In this document: positions 1-7,762 of the stretch, in pieces
Numbering within the stretch: the first letter of the stretch is position 1
Layout of the letters: the number at the start of each line of letters is the position of its first letter
Origin: Pyrinomonadaceae bacterium
Lineage (GTDB): Bacteria > Acidobacteriota > Blastocatellia > Pyrinomonadales > Pyrinomonadaceae
NCBI GenBank assembly: GCA_018060305.1
Contig: JAGOWF010000059.1
Coordinates: 1-9,439, forward strand
Length of the DNA: 9,439 nucleotides
Reading direction: 5' to 3'
Position numbers and translations under genes: made by a program
Notes under the pieces: model-generated
Seen by the model: the letters and a program-made list of their open reading frames with translations, nothing else
Told to the model about the DNA's origin: nothing
Databases searched by the model: none

Positions 1-117
1 GAGTTGATGATGTACCCGCATACCGGCTTTTGGCAGCCGATGGACACCTATCGCGAATGGAAGATGCTTGACGAAATGTGGCAAGAAGGCTCCGCAGAAT
101 GGAAGCTTTGGGAATAG
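1..117 (+). CDS. rfbF: Glucose-1-phosphate cytidylyltransferase, C-terminal end (5' truncated by window)
   Basis: Frame 1 is open from the first base to a TAG at 115-117 and encodes the last 38 residues of a protein. The segment GFWQPMDTYREWKMLDEMW followed by an ending of the type AEWKLWE is the characteristic C-terminus of RfbF-type glucose-1-phosphate cytidylyltransferases (GFWQPMDTxR...L..LW..G.APWK.W). That enzyme makes CDP-glucose from CTP and glucose-1-phosphate in the cytoplasm. The nucleotide-binding N-terminal part lies outside the window and cannot be judged. The next gene starts 12 bases later and looks like the enzyme that uses CDP-glucose, which supports the call. The assignment rests on a short but distinctive tail. 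Confidence 0.88.
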   Translation, partial: ELMMYPHTGFWQPMDTYREWKMLDEMWQEGSAEWKLWE

Positions 118-129
118 AAGCGAACTCTT

Positions 130-1128
130 ATGACTGATATGCCCGACAACAGGTTTTGGCTTGACCGGCGCGTTTTCGTAACCGGAGCGACCGGTCTGCT
201 TGGAAGCTGGCTGACCCGGGCACTGAGCGAGTTTGGGGCCGACGTCGTCGTCTTGATCCGCGATTGGGTCCCTGAATCCGAACTGCTCACGAGCGGCACG
301 GTAAGTAATTCGACGGTGGTCCGCGGTGAATTGACTGACCGAGATCTGATGGAGCGTATTCTTAACGAATATGAGATCCAGACGGTCTTTCACGCTGCGG
401 CGCAGACCATAGTCGGCACGGCGAATCGCGGTCCGATCTCAACCTTTGAGGCGAACATTCAGGGAACCTGGTGCCTACTCGAAGCAGCGCGTCGGTCAAA
501 ATTGATCGAACAGGTCGTCGTGGCTTCTTCGGACAAGGCCTATGGCTCGCACGATGTATTGCCATACGCTGAGGATGCACCGTTACAGGGCCGCCATCCG
601 TATGATGTAAGCAAATCTTGCGCTGACCTGATCGCGCAAAGCTACGCGAATACGTATGCAATGCCGATCTGCATAACGCGTTGCGGCAATCTCTTCGGCG
701 GCGGTGACCTCAACTGGAACCGTCTCATTCCGGGGACTATTCGCTCCGCTCTGCGCGGCGAGGCTCCCGTGATCCGCAGCGACGGGACATACATCCGTGA
801 TTACTTCTATGTCGAGGATGCGGCAATGGCCTATATCCGGCTCGCTGAAAAGATGGCGGCGGACACGTCTGTGATCGGACACGCCTTTAACTTCAGCAAC
901 GAAGTGCAGTTGACGGTTCTCAGCATGACACAAATGGTACTCCGGCTCGTGGAACGCACCGACCTAGAACCGACTATCCTCGGCGAGGCACAAAACGAAA
1001 TACCGCACCAGTACCTCACCGCCGACAAGGCTAGGCGACTTCTCGGGTGGCGATCTGATTTCTCCATCGAAGAGGGCCTCCGCCGGACGATCGATTGGTA
1101 CCGCGTATTCCTAACCGCAGATAAATAG
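130..1128 (+). CDS. rfbG: CDP-glucose 4,6-dehydratase-like extended SDR
   Basis: A 332-residue extended short-chain dehydrogenase/reductase. Visible motifs are the NAD-binding TGATGLLG (residues 18-25), HAAAQ (88-92), SSDKAYG (133-139), the active-site pair Y158/K162 in HPYDVSK, and CGNLFGGGD (185-193) followed by NRLIP. The S-D-K arrangement and the GN(L/V)xGGGD...RLIP block are typical of CDP-glucose 4,6-dehydratases, where the dTDP-glucose enzyme would have T-D-E. The family converts CDP-glucose to CDP-4-dehydro-6-deoxyglucose. At 332 residues it is somewhat shorter than classical RfbG (about 355-360). It follows the RfbF tail by 12 bases, so the two steps sit together. The start at 130 is the first ATG after that stop. 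An ATG at 139 (residue 4) is a possible alternative, and neither has a strong ribosome-binding site. A related NDP-sugar dehydratase or epimerase specificity is possible. Confidence 0.78.
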   Translation: MTDMPDNRFWLDRRVFVTGATGLLGSWLTRALSEFGADVVVLIRDWVPESELLTSGTVSNSTVVRGELTDRDLMERILNEYEIQTVFHAAAQTIVGTANRGPISTFEANIQGTWCLLEAARRSKLIEQVVVASSDKAYGSHDVLPYAEDAPLQGRHPYDVSKSCADLIAQSYANTYAMPICITRCGNLFGGGDLNWNRLIPGTIRSALRGEAPVIRSDGTYIRDYFYVEDAAMAYIRLAEKMAADTSVIGHAFNFSNEVQLTVLSMTQMVLRLVERTDLEPTILGEAQNEIPHQYLTADKARRLLGWRSDFSIEEGLRRTIDWYRVFLTADK

Positions 1129-1133
1129 GGCAA

Positions 1134-2084
1134 ATGCCAAATACGCCGTTCAAGAGGATCCTCGTAACGGGCGGCACCGGCTTTATCGGCCGCTACGTCA
1201 CGTCCCGCCTTGTCGCGGAGGGACATCGACCGGTAGTTACGCAGCTTGAACTTCCAACGGAGGCGACCGACCTCGGATCCGACGTCGAGCTTGTTGGCCT
1301 CGACCTCCGCGACAAAGAGCACGTGTCGCGCCTTTTACGCGATCTAAGACCCGACGTTGTGCTGCATCTGGCAGGTGTAACCGGGCATTCCGACGCGGAC
1401 GGTAGGATTTGTGACGAGGTAAATAACCGTGCAACCGCGCACTTACTAGACTGCCTGACGCACGACACGGTTACCAAGATAGTTATTCTCGGCAGCGCTG
1501 CCGAATATGGGCCACAACCAACGCCTTTCCGTGAGGCCATGTCTGACGATCCCCGATCGCCCTACGCGACGTCACGATCACAAGCTACTAGATACGCAAT
1601 GTCGCTCGCGTCGAATGTGCGTTTACCTGTAACCGTGATCCGGCTTTTTTCTGTTTTCGGCATTGGGCAGCCAAAGAAAATGTTCCTGCCACAGTTGATA
1701 GAGCACGCGATATCTGGACGCGAATTCCTGATGACAATCGGCACGCAGCTCCGGGACTTTATCCATGTCGAGGATTGCGTTTCTGCGATCTTGCTGGCGG
1801 CGAGTTCGTCCGAGGCCAATGGAAAGATCATCAATGTCGCGGGCGGAGTGGGCCACAAACTGTCGGACGTCGCACGGGTAGTGTGGCGGTACTCCGGTAG
1901 TGACCCTGATCTGTTGCGTATCGGATCCATCGACGCCCACAACGACGATGCGTTTGACACACATGCCGACATCCGTCTCGCTATGGACGTTCTCGGCTGG
2001 AGCCCGAAGCGAGAGTTTATTTCAAACAACGAATCGGCTGAGGCCCTCGTGGAAATGATCGAGTCCGTTCGGGAGGCAATGTGA
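1134..2084 (+). CDS. NAD-dependent epimerase/reductase-like extended SDR with altered active site
   Basis: A 316-residue extended SDR. It has the Rossmann motif TGGTGFIG (residues 12-19), a DLRD adenine-region motif (57-60), HLAG (78-81), GSAAEYG (120-126), and a C-terminal substrate region with RDFIHVED (207-214). The tyrosine of the catalytic motif is present (Y144, in SPYATSR), but position 148, normally lysine, is arginine (CGA at 1575-1577). From its position after RfbF and RfbG types it would be expected to act on CDP-4-dehydro-6-deoxyglucose, as a 4-reductase or epimerase making a CDP-deoxyhexose. That is inferred from context; the substrate cannot be read from the sequence. It starts 5 bases after the previous stop with an AGGG stretch just upstream. 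It could be an active variant or a non-catalytic partner. Confidence 0.75.
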   Translation: MPNTPFKRILVTGGTGFIGRYVTSRLVAEGHRPVVTQLELPTEATDLGSDVELVGLDLRDKEHVSRLLRDLRPDVVLHLAGVTGHSDADGRICDEVNNRATAHLLDCLTHDTVTKIVILGSAAEYGPQPTPFREAMSDDPRSPYATSRSQATRYAMSLASNVRLPVTVIRLFSVFGIGQPKKMFLPQLIEHAISGREFLMTIGTQLRDFIHVEDCVSAILLAASSSEANGKIINVAGGVGHKLSDVARVVWRYSGSDPDLLRIGSIDAHNDDAFDTHADIRLAMDVLGWSPKREFISNNESAEALVEMIESVREAM

Positions 2085-3595
2085 CCGAACTGGCTGAACG
2101 GCAAACATCCCACAGTGTCATACGCAACGTGCTGTTCGGGCTTGTGACATGGATACTGCCGCTATGTCTGGGTTTGGTTGCGACTCCTATCCTTGTCGGC
2201 TCATTAGGTCACAGCGAATACGGATTATTTGCACTGATTCTTGGGCTTGTCGGTTATTCGTTTACCTTCAATTTCGGCCGTGCGATAACCAAATACGTTG
2301 CCGAATATCGTGCGACCGGCCGCACACAAGATATCGCCGGCATCATCTCGTCGAGCCTCACCCTGAACATTACAATTGGCCTGGCGGGTTCGATCGTATT
2401 ATGCCTACTGGCGGACTGGCTCGTTCGCGATGTCTTTGCGATACCTGCACCCGAGCAGCAACAAACGGTCAATGCGATTTACCTTGCATCAGCGATCATT
2501 TTTTTTACAATGCTCAGCCAGGTCTTCAGTTCGGTCCTTCACGGACTGCAGCGGTTTGACGTCTATTCGAAGATATTCTCGATCCACAGCGTATTACTCG
2601 TAAGCGGTAATATCGTCTTAGCTTTGCTCAATTTTGACCTCCTCGGCCTTTTGGAATTTAATCTTGCACTCCTAGTGGGATTTTGCATAATATACGCGAT
2701 TGCGGCCGCACGATTGCTGCCGGGGCCAATATTTGGGATAAGTCTGGGGAAAGGTATCCTCCGCAAGATCGTCGCCTACAGCGGAGCAATAGTTGCGTAC
2801 CAGGTGTTGGGCAACCTGGTACTTCTTTTTGAACGTGGCTGGATCACCCAGCGACTCGGAAGCGAGAGCCTTACCTATTATGTCGTGCCCATGTCCCTGG
2901 GGATATATCTGCACGGATTCGTTTCAAGCCTTGTATTGGTAGTATTCCCGCTTGCAAGCGAGCTTGAGCATGACCGTCACAGATTGCAAAAGCTCTACAC
3001 AAAAGCGACAAAACTGATCAGTGCTATGGTCGTTTTTATTGTATTAAGCGTCCTGATAGTCAACGAGCGGTTCTTCACTCTCTGGATGGGGGCCGATTTT
3101 GCCGTGGTCGCCTCGCCGCTGCTGGTCCCGCACATTATTTGCTTCGGATTGTTCGCGATATTGACGATCTCCTGGCAAATGACGGAAGGTTTAGGACGTC
3201 CGCACTTTAATGCGATCCTGACGGCTGTTTCGTCGCTGATCTGCATCTCCCTGATGGTAGCGCTGATCGTGCCGTACGGCCTCCTTGGCGTTGCTGTTGC
3301 TCGATTGATCGGCTTTGGAACGATCTTTTTCTCGATCTTTTTGGCCGAAAGATCGTTCTTCGGCGCGGTCCAGAGTGATTTTTGGCTGACGCACCTTTGT
3401 CGGGTCGTGCCGGCCGCAGCCGCAGCGGCTATTGGCGAGTATGTGCTGGCGATGTTCCTGCCGTTTGGCTGGCTGCCGCTGATCGGGATAGTCGCCGCCG
3501 GAGCGGCCGTATACGCTTTGGTGCTTTGGCTATTGGATTTTGTAACAGCCGATGAGAAACTGCTACTCAGGGAGATCGCAAAACGCGCACGATGA
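2081..3595 (+). CDS. Wzx-type polysaccharide flippase (MOP/PST superfamily)
   Basis: A 504-residue, very hydrophobic protein with about 12-14 predicted membrane segments along its whole length. The N-terminus has the layout of polysaccharide transporters: a short cytoplasmic lead, a first helix (about 15-38), then LGHSEYGLFALI, resembling the L(G)xxxYG(L/x) signature of Wzx/RfbX proteins, and a helix containing NFGRAITKYVAEYRATG. Such proteins flip undecaprenyl-linked repeat units across the inner membrane. Translation starts at a GTG overlapping the preceding stop (GTGA), with a good GGGAGG site at 2071-2076, 4 bases upstream. No in-frame ATG lies near it. Its position between sugar-nucleotide genes and a polymerase-like gene fits a Wzx/Wzy pathway. 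The transported unit cannot be deduced. Confidence 0.9.
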   Translation: MTELAERQTSHSVIRNVLFGLVTWILPLCLGLVATPILVGSLGHSEYGLFALILGLVGYSFTFNFGRAITKYVAEYRATGRTQDIAGIISSSLTLNITIGLAGSIVLCLLADWLVRDVFAIPAPEQQQTVNAIYLASAIIFFTMLSQVFSSVLHGLQRFDVYSKIFSIHSVLLVSGNIVLALLNFDLLGLLEFNLALLVGFCIIYAIAAARLLPGPIFGISLGKGILRKIVAYSGAIVAYQVLGNLVLLFERGWITQRLGSESLTYYVVPMSLGIYLHGFVSSLVLVVFPLASELEHDRHRLQKLYTKATKLISAMVVFIVLSVLIVNERFFTLWMGADFAVVASPLLVPHIICFGLFAILTISWQMTEGLGRPHFNAILTAVSSLICISLMVALIVPYGLLGVAVARLIGFGTIFFSIFLAERSFFGAVQSDFWLTHLCRVVPAAAAAAIGEYVLAMFLPFGWLPLIGIVAAGAAVYALVLWLLDFVTADEKLLLREIAKRAR

Positions 3596-4251
3596 AGACG
3601 GTTCAGCGGCTGGAGTTCATACGATCGCAGTGCGCGGGTAAGAAGGTTCTGCACCTCGGCTGCGCTAATTATCCGTTTACACAGGACTCGATCGATAAGA
3701 AGATGCTCCTTCACTTCGCACTCGAGTCTATCGCTTCCGAGCTTTATGGATTCGATTTCGACCAGGCTGGCCTAGACATACTTGCCGCGAACGGATCGAA
3801 CAACCTCTATCGCGCGGATCTTGAAAAGCTCGAGGACGTCGATCTCAACGGCACATTTGATGTCATCGTGGCGGGTGAAATGATAGAACACCTTTACAAT
3901 CCGGGCCTTTTTCTCCGTGGGATCCAGCGTTTTATGGCCCCGGACACTGAACTCCTGCTGACCACGATAAATGCATATTGCGGAATGCGATTCATTCAGT
4001 ATGGGTTGCGGGGAAAGGGCGGCATCCAGGAGCCAGTCCATCCCGATCATGTCGCATACTACTCATATGCAACACTCAAATTGTTATTACGGCGTCATGG
4101 CCTAATCGTCAACGAGTTTATGTTTTATGATATAGGTGTCGAGCATCGGCCGCACAATCGCTGGATCCTAAATTTCATCAACGATGTGTGCGTCCGGATA
4201 GCCCCGCAGTGGTCTGACGGCGTGATCGCCGTTTGCTCGGTCGAGAGATAA
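3592..4251 (+). CDS. Class I SAM-dependent methyltransferase
   Basis: A 219-residue soluble protein with a class I methyltransferase fold. Motif I is VLHLGCANYP (residues 19-28), a variant of the glycine-rich SAM loop. An acidic residue after strand 2 is likely in YGFDFD (52-57). The motif IV-like segment DVIVAGEMIEHLYNP (90-104) resembles the Methyltransf_11/23 group. PDHVAYYSYATLKLLLRRHG (151-170) matches the late H..Y(S)xxTLxxLL..HG region of that group. It starts with an ATGA overlap with the flippase gene. In this setting it probably O-methylates a sugar of the repeat unit or caps the chain. A C-methyltransferase on the CDP-keto sugar is less likely because the protein is short and lacks the zinc-cysteine domain of that type. 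Confidence 0.85.
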   Translation: MKTVQRLEFIRSQCAGKKVLHLGCANYPFTQDSIDKKMLLHFALESIASELYGFDFDQAGLDILAANGSNNLYRADLEKLEDVDLNGTFDVIVAGEMIEHLYNPGLFLRGIQRFMAPDTELLLTTINAYCGMRFIQYGLRGKGGIQEPVHPDHVAYYSYATLKLLLRRHGLIVNEFMFYDIGVEHRPHNRWILNFINDVCVRIAPQWSDGVIAVCSVER

Positions 4252-5786
4252 TGCAGGCAGCAGAACACATCAAGCAACGCTTCAATTCTCGATCTGACGG
4301 GTCTCCGGTCCTGGGTTTGGTCGTAATGGCGACAGCGGCCGCTGTGACAGTTCTCCTCGTCCTGGGGTTCAGTGGCGCTTTTGAATCATATCCGTATCTT
4401 TACCTTGTCCCGTGGTTGTTGGGTTTGGCTGCCGTGATGGCCATTCCAAACGTCATTCTCTATTACAAGGGACAGTTCAGCTTTGCGAATCCAGTCATTT
4501 TCGCCACGTTCTCATATTTCTTCCCGGCGTTCGTTATCGGAGGTATCTTCTTTGCCGGCGGCTGGGCTCAGCCATACTTTGTTCAGCTGATCCAGGATGC
4601 GGACTATAATCTGCCGCTTACCATCGTCATGGTAGGCCTGGCATTTGCCGGCTTATCGGTAGGCTATATGCTGCCTACCGGAGGTAAGCTGGGCCGCTTT
4701 CTCAGCGAGAGGCTGCCACTCGCGAATTATGAGCCGCGCTCATTCGTGATACCAGGCCTTTTACTCCTGAGTCTTGGCGTCCTCAATACGGTGATAGCCT
4801 TTGCGCTTGGATTGTTTGGCTATCAAAAGGGTGATGAGATCAATTCATATGACGGGATCGTCTATCTGACGACACTCTTTTGGATGCAGGGAAGTTTTCT
4901 TCTCTGGCTCGTGATCTTTCGCCAGAGGTCGATCAAGCTGGCCTATGTGCCCATAATGGCATTGTTGGCGATAACGAGTCTCAGTAAGGCAGTTTTCGCC
5001 GGAAATCGCGGCAGTGTCGTTCAGATATTCGCGGTGGTCGCGTTGGCGTACATCCTGTCAGGTCGAAAATTTAGTTTCAAACAGGGCGCGATCGCGGGGA
5101 TCATTCTCTCTGTCGGCCTTATGATCGGAATGATCTACGGCACGACGTTTCGCCATGTCAAAGGGACAGAATCCCAGCAAAGTGTCGGACAGTACACCGA
5201 GAACGTCCTGCACACATTTGATCAGGTCGGAAAGAATGACACATGGGAGAGTATTCAGTTTGGGTTTTCGAGCTTGACGGAACGTGTCGATATGTTAAGT
5301 ACACTTGCCGTGGTTGTCTCAAACTATGAGCAGCTTGCGCCATACGAGGAGGCCTACGGGATCGACAATAATATCTGGATCGAAACTACGACGTTTTTCA
5401 TTCCGCGCGTGATCTGGACCGAAAAACCGTCAGTCTCGGACGCTCGCCGCTTCAGCGACCTGTATTTCAATTTTGACGAATCTTCCTTTGGCATTACGGT
5501 TGTCGGCGACCTGCTCCGCAACTTTGGCATTATTGGCATTCCGTTGGGAATGTTTGTTCTGGGACTGATCTTGCGAGTCATATACGATGCCCTGATCAAC
5601 GGCCATCCAATGGTCATCTGGAGGCAAACTGTCTATTTTATGCTTCTGACGACCGTTTCCTATGAAGGATTTTATGGAACGATCATACCTGGGCTTTTCA
5701 AAGTAGGACTGACAGCGGCGGTCGGCATCGCGATGGTTACCCTTATAGCGAAGAAGGCAGATCGTTCCGGGGATCTGCGCGGCTAG
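4251..5786 (+). CDS. Oligosaccharide repeat-unit (O-antigen, Wzy-type) polymerase
   Basis: An integral membrane protein of 511 residues with roughly 11-12 hydrophobic segments (about 19-41, 48-72, 80-104, 121-141, 163-189, 203-224, 255-269, 278-297, 422-448, 480-500 and others). A long hydrophilic loop at about 300-420 contains FIPRVIWTEKPSVSD (383-397), a phrase typical of Wzy-like polymerases (IPRxxWxxKP). GNRGS (251-255) provides an arginine of the kind important in this family. It would join flipped repeat units at the outer face of the inner membrane. The frame is open from a TTG at 4233, but I prefer the ATG at 4251: it overlaps the preceding TAA by one base (TAATG), like the other tight junctions here. 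Wzy sequences diverge widely, so the call rests on topology, the loop motif and the Wzx neighbour. Confidence 0.82.
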   Translation: MQAAEHIKQRFNSRSDGSPVLGLVVMATAAAVTVLLVLGFSGAFESYPYLYLVPWLLGLAAVMAIPNVILYYKGQFSFANPVIFATFSYFFPAFVIGGIFFAGGWAQPYFVQLIQDADYNLPLTIVMVGLAFAGLSVGYMLPTGGKLGRFLSERLPLANYEPRSFVIPGLLLLSLGVLNTVIAFALGLFGYQKGDEINSYDGIVYLTTLFWMQGSFLLWLVIFRQRSIKLAYVPIMALLAITSLSKAVFAGNRGSVVQIFAVVALAYILSGRKFSFKQGAIAGIILSVGLMIGMIYGTTFRHVKGTESQQSVGQYTENVLHTFDQVGKNDTWESIQFGFSSLTERVDMLSTLAVVVSNYEQLAPYEEAYGIDNNIWIETTTFFIPRVIWTEKPSVSDARRFSDLYFNFDESSFGITVVGDLLRNFGIIGIPLGMFVLGLILRVIYDALINGHPMVIWRQTVYFMLLTTVSYEGFYGTIIPGLFKVGLTAAVGIAMVTLIAKKADRSGDLRG

Positions 5787-5795
5787 TAAGAACGA

Positions 5796-6797
5796 ATGCT
5801 CGTTTTCACAAATGGCTGTTTTGATCTGATCCATCCGGGACATGTTGATCTCCTGGAACGTGCCCGTTCGCTTGGTGACCGACTGGTCGTCGGGATTAAC
5901 AGTGATCGATCGGTGCGGGCGATCAAAGGGCCCGACCGCCCGCTGCAGGATCAAGAGGCGCGAAAGGCCGTGTTGCTGGGACTTAGGTCGGTCGATGAGG
6001 TCGTCATCTTTGACGAACTTACTCCCGAATCCCTGATCGGTAAACTTCGCCCGGACGTGCTTGTTAAGGGCGGTGATTGGACGGTCGATGAGATCATCGG
6101 AGCCGAGCTGGTTACATCTTACGGAGGCAAGGTTCTATCGCTGCCGCTTAAGGGCCAGTATTCGACGAGTCGCATAGTTAACAGTTCGGATAACAAACCA
6201 CCAACATCGAAAAAGGCGTCAGGCATCGACGTATCCCTGGGCGAACACCTCGGGGTAATGCAAAAAGTGCTCGCTGAGCAGTCATCGCTGATCAGCGAGT
6301 GCGTTGAGGTCATTCTTAAAGTTTTCGAACGCGGAGGGAAGCTGCTCGTTTGCGGCAATGGCGGCAGCGCTGCGGACGCGCAGCACATTGCGGCCGAACT
6401 GTCCGGCCGATATGAACGCGACCGACAGGCTTTGCCGGCAATCGCCTTGACGACCGATACGTCAGCACTGACGGCCATCTCTAATGATTTTGGATTTGAG
6501 CGGGTATTTGCACGACAGGTCGAAGCTATTGCGAGCCGAGGAGACTGCCTCTTGGCGATCAGCACAAGCGGGAATTCACCCAACATTATCGCCGCGGTGA
6601 TGGAGGCTCGCCGCATCGGCTGTTCTGTTATCGGACTGACCGGTGCATCGGGCAAAAAGCTTGCCGGCCTCTGCGATGCCGTTGTGATGGTGCCGTCCGA
6701 ACGCACGGCCCGCGTTCAGGAAGCTCACATTACGATCGCACACATTTGGTGTGAGATCATCGATGCTCGAGCGTCGGAGTTCGCCGGTAGGCCATGA
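5796..6797 (+). CDS. Fused heptose-1-phosphate nucleotidyltransferase (HldC-like) and sedoheptulose-7-phosphate isomerase (GmhA-like)
   Basis: A 333-residue protein with two recognisable enzyme domains. Residues 1-130 match domain II of HldE/RfaE (D-glycero-beta-D-manno-heptose-1-phosphate adenylyltransferase): TNGCFDLIHPGH (5-16, with the HxGH nucleotide site at 13-16), GINSDRSVRAIKGPDRPL (33-50), VKGGDW (90-95) and YSTSRIV (122-128). A linker of about 18 residues (131-148) follows. Residues 149-325 are a SIS-domain GmhA: GNGGSAADAQH (187-197), STSGNS (256-261) and QEAHITIAH (308-316). The zinc and catalytic residues known from E. coli GmhA (His61, Glu65, Gln172, His180) align with H197, E201, Q308 and H316, so both halves look intact. 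GmhA makes heptose-7-phosphate from sedoheptulose-7-phosphate, and HldC makes ADP-heptose. An in-frame TAA at 5787-5789 limits the start, so ATG 5796 is the only plausible one. It overlaps the next gene by 4 bases (ATGA). Confidence 0.9.
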   Translation: MLVFTNGCFDLIHPGHVDLLERARSLGDRLVVGINSDRSVRAIKGPDRPLQDQEARKAVLLGLRSVDEVVIFDELTPESLIGKLRPDVLVKGGDWTVDEIIGAELVTSYGGKVLSLPLKGQYSTSRIVNSSDNKPPTSKKASGIDVSLGEHLGVMQKVLAEQSSLISECVEVILKVFERGGKLLVCGNGGSAADAQHIAAELSGRYERDRQALPAIALTTDTSALTAISNDFGFERVFARQVEAIASRGDCLLAISTSGNSPNIIAAVMEARRIGCSVIGLTGASGKKLAGLCDAVVMVPSERTARVQEAHITIAHIWCEIIDARASEFAGRP

Positions 6798-7762
6798 TGA
6801 CAACCCTTGATCCATTCAAACAAGCGAGCGTAATGGTCGTTGGGGACGTGATGCTGGACACCTACCTTTTCGGCCGTGTTGATCGCATATCACCTGAAGC
6901 GCCAGTCCCGGTCGTCGATCTCGATCGAACCAACACTATCCCCGGCGGCGCGGCTAATGTCGCTGCAAATGTGTTCGGACTGGGTGCGAGACCCTATCTG
7001 ATCGGAGTCATCGGTGCAGATGCTGAGGGCGACACGCTGCGCAAACTGTTGTCTAGAGACGGGTTAAGCGTCGATGGTTTGGTTCAGAGCGAGCAGACAC
7101 ATACTACTCACAAGATGCGAGTGATAGCCCATGGCCAGCAGGTCGTCCGCGTTGACCGTGACCAACGTGAGAGCCTTTCCGAACACGACCATGCGAAGAT
7201 CGCTGCATGCGTAGAGGCGGCAATGTCTGATGTCACGGCCGTCATCGTGTCTGACTATGCAAAAGGCCTGCTTTCGCCCGACTTTGTCGCTTGGCTGATC
7301 TCATCGGCGCGCTCCGCAAACAAGATAGTGTGCGTTGACCCAAAAGGCCGTGATTATCTTCGATACGCAAATGCCACCGTCCTCACGCCTAATCGACGCG
7401 AAGCGGCCGAGGCCTGCCATCTTCCGCTTGACGAACCGGATCTGGTCACCCTTGCAGGGACGCGATTGCTGACGGATACGGCTTGCGAGGCGGTCCTGAT
7501 CACTGAAGGCGAACACGGCATGACCGTCTTTGAAAAGGGCGCCTCGCCTTTTCATTTTGAAGCGTCGGGCCAAGAGGTTTACGACGTGACGGGAGCGGGT
7601 GATACCGTGATCGCAACCCTTGCAACAGGCATGGCTTCTGGTCTGAGTATTAGACAGGCCGCTAAGATCGCCAATGTCGCGGCCGGCATTGTCGTGCAGC
7701 AGGTCGGCACCACCGCAATTACGTCCGATGCCCTCGAAAGGGAACTCAACGGCCGGCGATGA
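6794..7762 (+). CDS. hldA: D-glycero-beta-D-manno-heptose-7-phosphate kinase (HldA / RfaE domain I)
   Basis: A 322-residue PfkB/ribokinase-family protein equivalent to the kinase half of HldE. Diagnostic features are VGDVMLDTYLFGRVDRISPE (residues 16-35), PGGAANVAANV (50-60), SDYAKGLL (153-160), VDPKG (181-185), TPNRREA (198-204) and the PfkB signature DVTGAGDT (264-271), with the predicted catalytic base D270. It should phosphorylate D-glycero-D-manno-heptose-7-phosphate to the 1,7-bisphosphate. The length fits a kinase-only protein: the nucleotidyltransferase half usually fused to its C-terminus is absent and is found in the preceding gene. It starts at ATG 6794 inside the stop of that gene (ATGA), with GGTAGG at 6786-6791. 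A second ATG follows immediately at 6797. Confidence 0.93.
   Translation: MMTTLDPFKQASVMVVGDVMLDTYLFGRVDRISPEAPVPVVDLDRTNTIPGGAANVAANVFGLGARPYLIGVIGADAEGDTLRKLLSRDGLSVDGLVQSEQTHTTHKMRVIAHGQQVVRVDRDQRESLSEHDHAKIAACVEAAMSDVTAVIVSDYAKGLLSPDFVAWLISSARSANKIVCVDPKGRDYLRYANATVLTPNRREAAEACHLPLDEPDLVTLAGTRLLTDTACEAVLITEGEHGMTVFEKGASPFHFEASGQEVYDVTGAGDTVIATLATGMASGLSIRQAAKIANVAAGIVVQQVGTTAITSDALERELNGRR

Noticed and set aside
2797..2822. Perfect 9-bp inverted repeat (GTACCAGGT / ACCTGGTAC) inside the flippase gene.
   Set aside because: About one such repeat is expected by chance in 9.4 kb when spacers up to 20 bases are allowed, and it sits in coding sequence.
3318..3358. 11-base inverted repeat GAACGATCTTT / AAAGATCGTTC with a 19-base spacer inside the flippase gene, plus a direct repeat CGATCTTTTT at 3321 and 3333.
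   Set aside because: It lies within coding sequence of a clearly intact membrane protein, has no T-run placed as in a terminator, and is only slightly beyond chance for this length of DNA.
2995..3714. Long minus-strand frame of 239 codons opposite the flippase 3' end.
   Set aside because: Low-complexity, serine/threonine/alanine-rich translation antisense to a well-supported membrane protein. It reads as a shadow frame.
4233..4250. TTG start giving a polymerase six residues longer.
   Set aside because: The ATG at 4251 forms a TAATG junction with the preceding gene, matching the tight coupling elsewhere in the operon. The TTG has no better ribosome-binding site.
4657..4680. 8-bp hairpin CGGTAGGC / GCCTACCG inside the polymerase gene.
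   Set aside because: Chance-level, in the middle of an intact reading frame, with no regulatory context.
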